NCBI GenBank assembly: GCA_013365325.1
Contig: JABVXV010000079.1
Coordinates: 62,001-126,000 of the forward strand
Direction of reading: 5' to 3'
DNA from: Dipetalonema caudispina
Taxonomy: Eukaryota; Nematoda; Chromadorea; Rhabditida; Onchocercidae
Length of the DNA: 64,000 bases
The number at the start of each line of letters is the position of its first letter. Position 1 is the first letter of the stretch. Below, one piece after another: positions 23,501-34,938 of this stretch. The position numbers were made by a program, and so were the translations under genes. The notes under the pieces were generated by a model. The model saw nothing but the letters and a program-made list of their open reading frames with translations. It had not been told where the DNA came from and did not search any database.

Positions 23501-26500
23501 TTGTCCAACTTCACTCAATCATATTGATCCGTAATCATATTGGTCAGATTCCGGTGAGTTTCAGATTCCAATTTCCAGCAACTTTTATATTTTGAGGTAA
23601 ACTAAATTAGTTGCGAAAAATCCTATCTTTGCATCAAAAACGTTGCAATGAATTAAAACAGTTGGCTTCTTATAAATTTAATGATTCTCATCTTTATTCA
23701 AACAAAAATTTTTGAGTTTTATTCGTTTTGAAGTTTTATAAATCACTAAACTTAGGATTAATGTTAAGGAAACAGGTTCAATTTTTCGAAAAAATTCATT
23801 CTTTTGTTAAATTCACCTTTCATCCTCAGTTTTGATGGTAATTAAAAGTGAAAAACTTCATGTGGGAAGCCGAGAAAGTAAAGTGTATAGGAAAAGTTGA
23901 AAGAGGACAAGAATGGAACAGGTTGGAAGGACGATTGAATCGAAGGTAATAAAATGAAGATTTGATTTAGTCTCTTTTACATTCAAACCAATACCATTAA
24001 AATGATTTTAACCAACTAATTTTAGTATTTCACAACATTTTTCGAGTGTACAGAAAAATTATAACCATAAAATTGAATATTTACCGAGAATTCGGCGTTT
24101 TTGTGATTTAAGTCATTTGTCGTTTTTACCATCTCGAATTCAATTTTTTTCCTTCAACCATCTATTTTTCCCCTTTTTTCATTTCTTTTTTTTTTTCAAT
24201 TTTTATTTGATCCCTTATGAAATAAACTTTAATTGTGTTTCCATGTTCTGTCTGCTTCCATCATGCATCAGTACATAATGATTATATTACTTTGCTGATT
24301 CACTTTACCGTGATATCTTTTATTTACCTTCTTATCATCATTTTGTCCATCATTCGATTTCATCTTTCATCACAGTAATATGTCTTCCCTTCCCTTCAAT
24401 ATATGCCAGTCTTTACAACAGAATTGCTCAAAATTCACAAAACTTCAACATATCTCACTTTTTGTTCATCAAAATAAGCGTAAACTTAGTAAATTACAAC
24501 TCATCTTGTTTCACTTTTCTATCATTTCAATTGTTTTTATCATTTTGAAAGCACATTGAATCGCAACAAAGAATCGTCAGATAGCTAAACTTCATGACAA
24601 AAGTATTAGGAATGATGATAAATATGATCTCGTTCAAATAGATTGAAATTTGATGTGATAAAGAAGTAAAATGAAAGAAGAAGATCAAGTTGAAAAGAAT
24701 TTGTTTCAACATCCTCATAGACATTTGTTTGTATATGAACATAATTAATTTTCCTTTAATTAATGGATTATTTAAATAATTGAAAATTTTTTAAATCATT
24801 AAGTTTCTCCTTTTTCTTCTTGTTTTGTTAAATTGTTAAATAAATAATAAAAAGGGAAATATGTAGCTATTTTAAAGTAAATGTGTAATTAGATAAAGAG
24901 AAAAAATTAATAAAAATTCTGCGAATGAATAAATTGCCGTCTTATTTCAATTTGTTAAATGTAAAATGAACAGAAAAAGAAATTAGCTGTGCACATGAAT
25001 CCTTTATAATTTTTAAAATAGATATATTTAAGTCGTTTTTTCCTTTTCCATATCACGTTTTGAAATGTAAAAGCTTACGTCAAATATTGCGTCAGTTAAT
25101 GCTAATGTGATAACTTGAAAATTTTCTTTTATAATATAAACGCTTCTGTCAAAAAAAAAAAAAAAAAAGAAAAAAAAGAAAAAAAGAAACAAAGCTGTTG
25201 TGTCATTTAAAAATTTTTTGATATAAAATAGTTTCACTTTCTCAGATAAAATGTTGAACTCGAAAGATAGCAATTAAGAAAGGTATAATATTGAGTTAAT
25301 TTTTGGTGGTTTTATTGATGTTGGTGACAACAATTAAAATTATATGGTGTCGAAAGAATTGGTATATTCCTTTTAATAAAATATTTGTAATAAATGTCCT
25401 CTACCATTGTCACGATCTATTCAAATTGTATTCATTATTTGTCCATACAATAAGAGACAATTGATGATGGTACCTACAACAGGTGTACCTATCTCAAATA
25501 GATACCAATATATGTCATAAAACATTTGATCATTCACTGATTGTTCATTTCTACATCATTGTTAACTATCAATTTGTTATATTTAGTTTGTATCTTCTCA
25601 TCTTTCTGCAAATTCTATTGTAATAATTTTTCAAATTAAAACAACCAGCTTGATGATATTAATTGAATTTGATAAGATGAAAAAAAGAAAAAAAAAAAAA
25701 AAAAGCTTAAAAAGTCCAATATTCTTCATTAATTGAGAGATAAATATCTAAAAAGATATCAGAGAAACTAAATTATTTTTTGATGAATAATTGAACATTT
25801 TTAATACTAACATACAACAAAGCTATTATATTATAATTATTTTGAAATTTGAACTTTTCAATTATTTAAAATTTTCCTACTAAACTTTGTAGCTTGAAAA
25901 GAATTTTATCCATTTTTTTTTTTCTTTCTCGTTATATGTTGCCTTTGCAAAAATGCGAGAAAATGACGAAGTGAGGGAATTGGAAAGATGATGTGATCAA
26001 CAAAAAAAAAAAAAAAAAGTTTGAAAGAGCAATGCATCTTTCTCTTTATTTTTGTTAAGTTGCACTTCAAAAAGGATTTAAATTTTGCAAAAGTTTGAAT
26101 TTTAAGGTATCGTTTGTCACTTTTTCATATTTGCAAAATTGATGAAGGATAGGAAAAGAGAGAAAAAGAGAGAGAGAATACTGTATATAAGAGGGGTGGA
26201 GGTGTACACACATGTGTATTTGATTAGTGGGAGGGGACGTGTCAACAGACGAGCTGACTGCTTCGATAATTTAGTTCGTTCGTTCGTTTAACGACAATGA
26301 TGTTGATGATAACGATAGTATCGGATGGATGATAATTGTTCGAGTGTTTTCGATGACGGTGATGACCGTAGGAATAGATTGCAACCTTCAAAATGTCGAA
26401 AAGAAATGAATGAAATGATATCACACTTGGTATGTATTGTAATAACAGGTAATAATTATTTAATTTTCAATAATCAAATTTTCTGCTATTAAAATAATAG

Positions 26501-27833
26501 ATTAGATCATTAATAGATCAAAAACGATCCAAACAAAAAAAAAATCTTATCCGATATGAAATAGAAAATATCAGTTTTACCCTTTATATAGCTTCGTATG
26601 AACATGATTCAAATCATTCAATCTCGACATTTCAAATAGCAAACTGCCGGATGAGTAAAGGAAAGGAAACTTGTTAATCGTTCCGAGACTTTTGTTGCAA
26701 CAGCCGTAATGTCATTTTATAGATATTTATTTTAACAACGTAGATTTGAATTTCATTTTTTTTTTTTTTTTTATTGATAGTTTTATGTTCATTGCTCAAT
26801 CTATTAATGTAGTTAGAAAGTAAAAAGTAACATTCATTTCCTTCCGAATTAATTTTGCAGTCTATTAAAATGTCAATTCTAAAAATTTTTAATTGCTTTC
26901 TGTAATTTATATTCACCTTTTCCCTTTTGTGTCACTAATGTTGTTATCGTACGATCACGTCATTTTATCCTTTCCCTAAATTTCAAGACGTGTTGAAACG
27001 ATTATTTCGTTTACTCTGCTATTCAATTAAATCATTTATATTTAATCGTCAAGCTAATAATAAATTCTATAAAATTCATAATTTCAATTTCTCAATTCAT
27101 TTATTACAAATTTTTGAGCTATTTTAGAATTACTTATAAAAAATACGATACAATTATATTTTTTTCAAAAATTGCTCAAGCTTTTACTAGCATGACAATA
27201 TTTTTATTTTCATTACTATTATTCCAATGAAAAGAAATATTTCGTATGATGAAAATAAAAAAAAAAAAAAAAAATTTTTTTTTTTTTATTTCTTCCTTAG
27301 CTTACTAAAATTAATATTATAAAATGAAATATTTTGTTACTATAATAAATTTATTAAATTGGGAAAGTATAATATAATTAACCCATCATTAACATGCATA
27401 TTTTTCATTGCAATTTATTGCATGTTATCTGCATTCAATTATCATCAAATGAACAATAAATTCATGTTAATTTTAGAGTCATTTTGTAGTTAATAATTAT
27501 GAAACTAATTATGGACTATAGATAGATATTCAATATATAATATACACACATATATGTATATTTATACCATAATCATACGTATATGTAATAGGCCAATTAT
27601 GGATCATTCGATGAGGTTAAATAAATTTTATGTGACAGCTTGTAATGGACAAAGATAGATACATGCATATATATGTATGTGCGTAACTTATTTTACAAAA
27701 TATTGCTAGTTTGCAATTTTAATAACAATAATTGACAAGAGTAGAGTATAGTGAAAACTTGATTTTATCTCAATAAAAATTTTTATGTACAGATTAGAAA
27801 AGAGGTACATACACTCAACCTAAACAGACATAC
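20570..27833. other. Gene-free AT-rich stretch, 7 kb
   Basis: Features are limited to homopolymers (for example A18 at 25150-25168 and A19 directly followed by T12 near 27256-27287), (CTT)n at 22649-22669, GA-rich DNA at 26156-26178 and GTTC repeats near 26276-26288. A slightly G+C-richer patch at 26180-26420 is made of GAT/GTT-type simple sequence. The frame at 22698-22937 (79 codons, no ATG start) has a hydrophobic end but crosses a poly(A) run, and I do not accept it. No RNA genes or transposons were recognised. Confidence 0.45.
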
Positions 27834-27880
27834 AGACACACACACACACACACACACACACATATGTATATATATATACT
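27834..27880. repeat. (CA)n then (TA)n microsatellite
   Basis: Compound repeat: CAGA/CACA, pure CA, then ATGTATATATATA. It lies 100 bp before the TTGG array. Confidence 0.95.
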
Positions 27881-27979
27881 TTGTGAATTGTTCCAATGGA
27901 TGAGTTGATTTATCAGAATGGTTGATTTGATTTGCAGGAACTGTAGCGGTCCATTTGTGTTGGTGTGCAATAGAGTGGG

Positions 27980-28153
27980 CTGGTTGGTTGATTGGTTGGT
28001 TGGTTGGTTAGTTGGTTGGTTGGTTGGTTAGTTGGTTGGTTGGTTGGTTGGTTGGTTGGTTGGTTTGGTTGGTTGGTTGGTTTGGTTGGTTTGGTTGGTT
28101 GGTTGGTTTGGTTGGTTGGTTGGTTGGTTTGGTTGGTTTGGTTGGTTGGTTGG
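27980..28153. repeat. (TTGG)n array with TTTGG variants
   Basis: About 174 bp of G/T-only tetranucleotide repeat on the plus strand. The left half is nearly pure TTGG with GATTGG and TTAGTTGG interruptions. The right half is regularly broken by five-base TTTGG units, every two to four tetramers. The strand bias (no C at all on one strand) is complete across the array. Both edges pass into unusually G+C-rich complex sequence (GAACTGTAGCGGTCC on the left, CATCGACACCTGTC on the right). Confidence 0.97.
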
Positions 28154-28738
28154 ATGTTGATGGGCTAATGTCATCGACACCTGTCTAATCTGCTATGGTC
28201 CCTCCTTCTGTCAACTACAATTACCGTCTCCTTCAAAATACAACAGTATTGAATGTTATTTGATTTAAGTAAATTTTGAAAATTCTGATATCATCCTGTT
28301 TATTATCGTTGAAATATTATTTACGATATGATTTATTGTTGCAATTTTCAAACATGAAGAAATAATAAAAATAAATATGTGATCAGATAAGGATTAAACT
28401 TTTAGCCTTAGCAATAGCAGTAGATTTTCAGCTACAACTATATTGCTAAAATATTAAAGGCTAAATTGAAATAGAAGATATTAAAGCAATTTCAAGATAA
28501 ATAAATTTAAATTAATGAAACGTTTGTTCATCTTAAAGATTTGTTGAGTTAGGAATTTTAGTAAATTGTTGCTAAAACGTTTTTGTTTATCTACAACATT
28601 TTAAAATTTAATATTAACTCCAGTTACAGCATATACTAATCTGTCGTTGCTAACTAGTACTTTTTTAAAAGTGTAAGGTTGCTTTCTTGGATTCGACTAT
28701 TGCTCTAACATTATATTTACTTATATTACCTATTTCAG

Positions 28739-28796
28739 ATGAGGAAGATGAATCAATGACTTATTACTTTTTTTTGCGTCGTTTAATTGTTGGGAC
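28739..28796 (+). CDS. Candidate small internal exon, unknown protein
   Basis: ATTACCTATTTCAG (ending 28738) is a strong 3' splice site. The next 58 bases stay open, entering with two bases of a split codon and leaving with two, and end at GTACGT (28797-28802), an acceptable donor. The peptide is EEDESMTYYFFLRRLIVG: an acidic cluster, then aromatic and basic residues. Without the donor the frame runs only ten more codons to a stop. The acidic start and clean acceptor make it one of the more exon-like short pieces here, but a 58-base open frame is easily produced by chance. I recognise no family. Its exit phase does not match the entry phase of the candidate at 40,139, so they cannot be joined directly. 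Confidence 0.22.
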
Positions 28797-28802
28797 GTAC
28801 GT

Positions 28803-31750
28803 ATATTTTTGCATCAATCTCATTTAGCATAAATGTATTTTTTGCGTTAAATTTATGAGAATTTTTTGTCATATTACAATTTAAGAAATGAAATTTTCAG
28901 CGAGCAAATATTTGACTTTTCTGAGAAAATTTGCAACGTATAAAAGTAAAAATTGACTGTTTAGTATTGAATTCATTTGATAATTAGAGATTTTGTATTG
29001 AAAAATATGTTTGAAGAAAAATATTGTTCTGATAAATTTTTTGAACAAAAAGAAGCTATGATTCAGATTACGGTAAAATAGATTATTATTTTTATGATCT
29101 TTGTTAACAAAATGTTAAATCAATCATTATCTCTATCATTTGACATTTGACATGCAAAAAGCTGTGGAAAACAAAATTGTGGAAGATGCGTTTATTTCTC
29201 CCATTTCTTTTCTTCATTTACAAAAATTTTTTAAAGTAGAAATATTAATTGTGAACTAAGCCAAAAGCCATAGCGACATTTTGTTTAGCACATCTGGTTG
29301 ATAAGTAATTTATTTTGGTTAAACTTTGCTGGCCTAAAATGACAAAAAAAATAACTTTAAAATTTCTTTTTCTTTTCAACTTCCTTTTTTGTTCATTCAG
29401 TAAGATGGAAAATGGGAAGAAATTTGTTTAAAAAGCTATTCCTTTCAAAATGCTTCTGTAAGAGCAATTTAATAATTTTCTTTTTTTTTTTTTTTTTTAT
29501 GCTGCAAATTATTACTTCCAATATTTTTTCGAACCAATATAATTTGTTTACTTGATGGACTTCAAAAATTTGCAGGTGGAAAGACCAATTATATTAGAAA
29601 GTGGACTGACTTTAAAATATTACCAATTAAATAATTTTCTTCAAGTTGATTCTTTGGTGTGAAATTTTGAAGTAAATAGAATGCAGTGTTTGAAATTAAT
29701 TAGGAATGAAAATAAAAAAATCAAATTTAAAATACCAAACTTTTGCTTACAAAAAACAAAAAAAAAAAGAAAAAACTTCAGAAAATTTTTCTGAAGCAGA
29801 ATTAAAAAGCGAATTCAGAATAATGATAATCGGACAGATTGCAAGCAAACGATTATACATTGTACCAAATGTTAATAGTTTGAGGAAAATTGATGGCTAT
29901 AAGGGTGTTTTTTTTTTTTTTTTTTGTTAATATTTTCCAAGAAAATTGTAATATACCTTCCTTGGAAAAAATATTTTTTTTTATAACTATTTCAATTGAT
30001 CGGAAAATTTATTGATACTTCGTTAAATCATGAAATAAGTTATCATGTAAAACAAAAATATTAGTAATATTATTAACTAATATGATTGTAAAATTTGTAA
30101 CATCAATTCATATGAATAAATTAAATAGTAATGTGATACGATAAGATAGATGATAAGATTTTACAAATTAATTTCAACATTAATTTATAGATATGATTTT
30201 TAGGAAAATATATTTGATTGTACAGTAGGATGATAAAATTTTTTAGGAATAAAATTTTAAGCAGCAAAATTTTACAGATATACTTTTGCCAGTTGTATAA
30301 ATGCTTTACAGATGATAAAAATTCAACAATTTTTAAAAGATTAAAGAGATGGCGATAGAATGGTTTCATTGCTAGTAAATTATTTTTCGAATCAGATTAC
30401 AATTGAGGAAATGATTGCTTCTTTTTTTTTTTTTTTCTTTTTTTCTTTTTCTTTTTCTTTTTTTTTTTCCCTTTCTTTTCATGCTATAACTAACTTATAT
30501 TACTTGCACAGTAGTTAACATTCATTTTATCTTTCCTTTTTTTATTCTCTCATCTTTTTCCACTCCAAATTTAGTGCCAATTTAATGGCTTTTATTCATA
30601 GTTGAATAATCAACAAAAATAAACTCATAAAATTTTTGCGAAACACTTAAATAATTTTTATCCTTTGTTCTTTTCCGTTAACTGCTAACTTCATCCTATA
30701 TGTATATATTTATTTAGCTGTTTTTTTTTTTTTTTTTTTTTTCTCCTTCTTTTAAATTTTATTTTCATTCCTCTTTTTTTCAACCTATTAAATTATATAT
30801 GTTGGTAATTTGCGCATTTTTGAAAGCTTTTATGATGAATTTTTTTTGTCAACTATAACTAACTTCTTTTAATGATCTTAACTGATAGAAAAGAAATAAA
30901 CAAAGAGCCGCTTTTTGAATAATTCTATTTTGAAATTTGTATAGCTATATGTGCTGTTTTTATCAAAAACAATGAAATTTTACATGTTTCATTTCAAAAA
31001 AAAAAAAAAAAAAAAAAAAAAAGGAGGGATTAATTCAAACTTTGCAATCTTAAGAAACCAAAATTTTTTTTTTCTTTCAAACTAAAGAAAACTAAATCTA
31101 CCGAATTTCGAAAATTCAATCCGATTGATTGAAAACTTTTGCTAAACAAAGGAAATTTTACGAAATCTTTCGGCTTATTCTTGTTGTTTGCACATATTTC
31201 TTCCCTGTATCGTTACTTTTTTTTTTTTTTCAAAAAGAAAGAAAAAAAAAAAAAAAAAAAATTTATAGTTTCTTAAATTTTTAGAAGAAAAAAAAAAAAA
31301 AACAGTAATATTTTTACTCGAAAGAATAGAGCAGTGATAGTGGGATGACATACGGATAGTTTTAGTTTTACGTAGTTGACAAGACTTAAGGAAGGATTGA
31401 CGAGGACAAAAGAGTGTGTAATAATGAATTTCTCGTTAATTAATTGATTTGTCCTTTTATTCCTGTTAAGATTACGGTTTAGTTTCTTTCTCTTTTTTTT
31501 TTTTCCTCTTTTTTTTTGTCCCTCTTTTTTTTTTTTTTTTTTTTTTTTTCCAAGTCTAAACGCCACCATCGTTTTTGATAAATTGATCTTTCTGACAAAT
31601 CGTCGTAGATGATTTATTGCGTAGGTGAGAGAAACTAGGTCGAAAACCTTTCAACTAAATTTGTCAAATAAAGCAATTCCGGGAAATTAGTTGAAATACA
31701 TGATTGTATGGTTGCTTTAACTAACAACATAAATTGATGAATTCATCTTT

Positions 31751-31758
<8 letters not shown>
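28803..31758. other. Gene-free AT-rich stretch
   Basis: Many homopolymers occur: T runs near 29480-29498, 30423-30470 (with C and A interruptions), 30721-30742 and 31528-31549, and A30 near 30993-31022. Frames at 29706-29930, 30121-30369 and 31273-31569 are made largely of these runs or lack any context. Nothing further was seen. Confidence 0.5.
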
Positions 31759-31785
<27 letters not shown>

Positions 31786-31786
31786 C
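31759..31786. repeat. (CT)n microsatellite
   Basis: CT repeat preceded by T9 and CC, 110 bp left of a G+C-richer island. Confidence 0.95.
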
Positions 31787-31900
31787 TGATGTTAAATTCA
31801 GGATGAAATATAAACATTTAAACGCTTTTCTGGAATTACTTTAGCTAGTATCACTGATTATCAACTTGAAAAATTTATACCCATTGTCAATATCGTACAG

Positions 31901-32335
31901 CCTATGAAGGATTTGGCCGATTATTTAGTGCGAAGTTTTCTACCATGTTTTTAACATGGAATATCCCTCGGGATTATTGCTAAACGTTTTAAGGCATTGG
32001 TGATTGAATCGTCCCATCCTCAATTTATCAACTAGCAAAACTCTCGAAGTTAGCCAACATTCGGCAATAGCTTTTTAGCTTGCTTGACCTTCGGGAATAA
32101 ACTCTTATAGCTTGTCGATATCAACTAGCTTTTTTTTTTTTTCCATTTTACAGGTCCGATAGCAGCATAAAAGCAACAGTATGAATTAGTGTTTGGAGAT
32201 GTGAAGTTCAGGTCACTAATTTATTATCCACGATGGAATTTTGTTTTTCTGATGAAGGCACCAAACTCTTTCGAGGGAGACTGGTTGAACAGAACAGTTG
32301 CTGATTTATATCTTCTTTTTTTTTTTTTGACATTT
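31901..32335 (+). pseudogene. G+C-richer island with broken coding-like frames
   Basis: This 430-bp island stands out from its surroundings by higher G+C and few homopolymers. Behind a weak acceptor (ATCGTACAG, ending 31900) a frame runs 26 codons (YEGFGRLFSAKFSTM onward) to TAA at 31981. After several stops in all frames, a second frame opens at 32171, directly after a TAA, and runs 55 codons to 32335 with a natural-looking core (YELVFGDVKFRSL, then APNSFEGDWLNRTVADLY) before passing into poly(T). An acceptor-like TTTTACAG ends at 32153 but leads into that TAA. Minus-strand frames over the same bases are also open for 25-35 codons, so strand and identity are uncertain. It could be the remains of a gene or mobile element, or unique non-coding DNA. 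No family was recognised. Confidence 0.15.
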
Positions 32336-34248
32336 TAAAAATTTTCTGGAACCATGCCATTCATTCTATCTTCAACTTCAATCTGGAACAATTCCCAATT
32401 CTTTGACCTTGCTTTTTATTTTTTTATTTTTTATTTTTTTTTTGTTCTACTGTTTTAAATCAAATATTGTTGGGAAAAGAAACTAGCATATTGAGATTTA
32501 TGAAATCCTATAAGGATCTAAATTTTTACTTTGTAACTGTTTTCAAATTTTCTCCTTTCATTATTTTATTGCTTCGAGAATTTCTGAAATTTTTTCGAGT
32601 TTACTATTAATGTTAAGAAATTCCCATTCTGTTAGCGAAAATATGACCAACTTGGCATAGCAAATAACTCACTAACATTTTCAGAATTAACCGATATATA
32701 ATATATGTATGTTTTGAATTTCAAGCAAATAACAGATCTTTTAACTTTCTCTGATATGATTGGTACAAAATTTAGCTCAATCATTTATGAATTTTAACGA
32801 ATACACTTGTATTATGATGGAAACAGAATTTTAACATATCAAGTTTTTACTTTATTGAAACAATTCGAACATCATTCGAAAGGATGAAATGATTTAAATT
32901 TGAATTTTTCAAATGTTTGTTGTAAATTTCATTCAAGAATTATCTGATCTTTTTATCACCTGTAAATTTAAATATAAAGCTTATAAAAGGAGATGAATAA
33001 TGCATGTAATTTGATAGGTTGTACAATTTAATTACTCACTTAATTAATTAACCAATAACATAATTTGCTCTATGAAGAATAAATAAGAAAGATACAAAAA
33101 GTAAGATTAAGCTAATGCAGTAAGAGATAGTCCCTTTTTTTTTTTCATTGTCCCCATTGTAGTACTTTTTCAATTTGCATTGAAAGCCAAAACGGGCTTA
33201 TTATCTTCAAAGGAAATCAAAGAAAGGGTATAGAAATTGAAGGCTCCTTATTTCTCCCTCTTTCTATCTTTCTCTCTCTCTCTCTCTATCTCTCTCCCTC
33301 TTTTTTTTTTCTTCTATGCCCATACTTTCAAATTATTCTCTAGCATGATCGTTTATGGCTTAAGCTTGCTAGTCTTTTTTATATTCCTTTAAGCCTGAGC
33401 TCTTTCTTCAGCTATCATTCTTTCCTATCACATATTTTATACCCTTTTCATTAATTGTTATCCCAAACTCTTTCTCTTATTGTCAACATCATTGTCATTA
33501 TTGTCAACAAGCTATAGTAATTTTACTTTTCTTTTTTTTTTTTTTACTTTCATAAATATCCCTTCTTTTGTCGTATATTTTATTTTTTGTTTTATCTTTA
33601 TAATAACAAATAGTTTACTTTACATTAAATATGAGCTTAAATAATGTTCACATTAATTTCAATTTTTCCTTCTTTTCGAAACTTTTTTCTTTGAAAAAAA
33701 CATTTCAGAAAATTTGATAGCAATTTAATTTATGCCCATCTCAAGCAAAATTTCAAATTTTTGGATTAAAAAAAAAAGAGAAAAAAGTAAAGTTTTCCAA
33801 AGAGAAAAAGAGTTTTTTTTTTCCAAATTTCAACTTATAAATTATTCTTTTCAAATTTCAAGAATTATTATTGTTGTTAGGTTATAGGATAAGAAACTTT
33901 TCGATGTATAACAAAAATATTAGCCGTATCATATTTGATGTAAACTGATCTGTTAGCATTGATAATAATGAACGTACCAAAAAAATCCGATCACTTTCAC
34001 TGATATACATAGCATCTCCCACGATGATATATGGCGTAATTGATTTGATTTAACTATTTAAGCATATAGCAAAATAATTTTACAAATATTCATGTGCATT
34101 TTTTTCAAACATTTACTTTCCAATGTTTATCCATCCATCCCATAGATATCGTTGAAAAAGTTACATATGGAATTAATAGACAAACATTTTACATATTTCT
34201 TTGTTCATCTCCTAAATATTAAACATAATGAGAAAGATGATGATATCA

Positions 34249-34270
34249 ATGCATGCATCCATGCATGCAT
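34249..34270. repeat. ATGCATGCAT direct repeat
   Basis: ATGCATGCAT occurs at 34249-34258 and again at 34261-34270, separated by CC. Each is itself palindromic and contains TGCATG. This is the third TGCATG-rich site in the window. Confidence 0.85.
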
Positions 34271-34921
34271 ACGTGCAATTTGCGTGTTTAAGTATGTTTT
34301 TGTGGTTATATGCTTCAGAAAATTACTCTGATATCGTGCTTACTTCATTCGTATCAATTCACTTCAAACTCTATTTGCCCATTTCATTTCATTAATACCG
34401 TCAGTACTATTATATGTCCTCCTTCGAAATTTTTTTTTTTTTTTTTTTTTGTTTTTTTAGCTAATCTTAAGAATTTTTCCGATGTAATCGCGTCTTTCCA
34501 AAATCATTTTTGCCTTTTTCAAATTTATTCATTCAACTGTTTATGAATACATTCGTGAAATATAAACAATCATATGAAATATTTTAGAAATAATAACTAC
34601 ATAATTTATAATAGTTTATGGTATCGTGGAAATTTTGAATGATTTTATGGAAATTTTTGCTATAATCAAAAATATTCTATGCAGTTCAATCAGATATTTC
34701 AATTCCAATAGCTTATAAATCCATTTAGTTTTCATTGATTTATTTCAGATATATTGTATTGCAATGATGAGCTTTTCCCATTCGTACAGCTTCTTCTGCT
34801 TGTTTTTTTTTTTATTCCTGTTATAGCATTTCATGGCAGAATTTAAATTAATTCAACTGTATTTTGCATTCACTTTAAACGATTGAAACTGTTATATAAT
34901 TTATTGAAACATATCAGTTTA

Positions 34922-34938
34922 GATCAGTGCAACTGATC
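34922..34938. repeat. Perfect 7-bp hairpin in a CTGATCA-rich patch
   Basis: GATCAGT-GCA-ACTGATC is a perfect inverted repeat with a 3-base loop. Within the next 45 bases TGATCA appears twice more, at about 34953 and 34976, with GCGATCG between them. The patch ends at about 34985. Confidence 0.7.
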
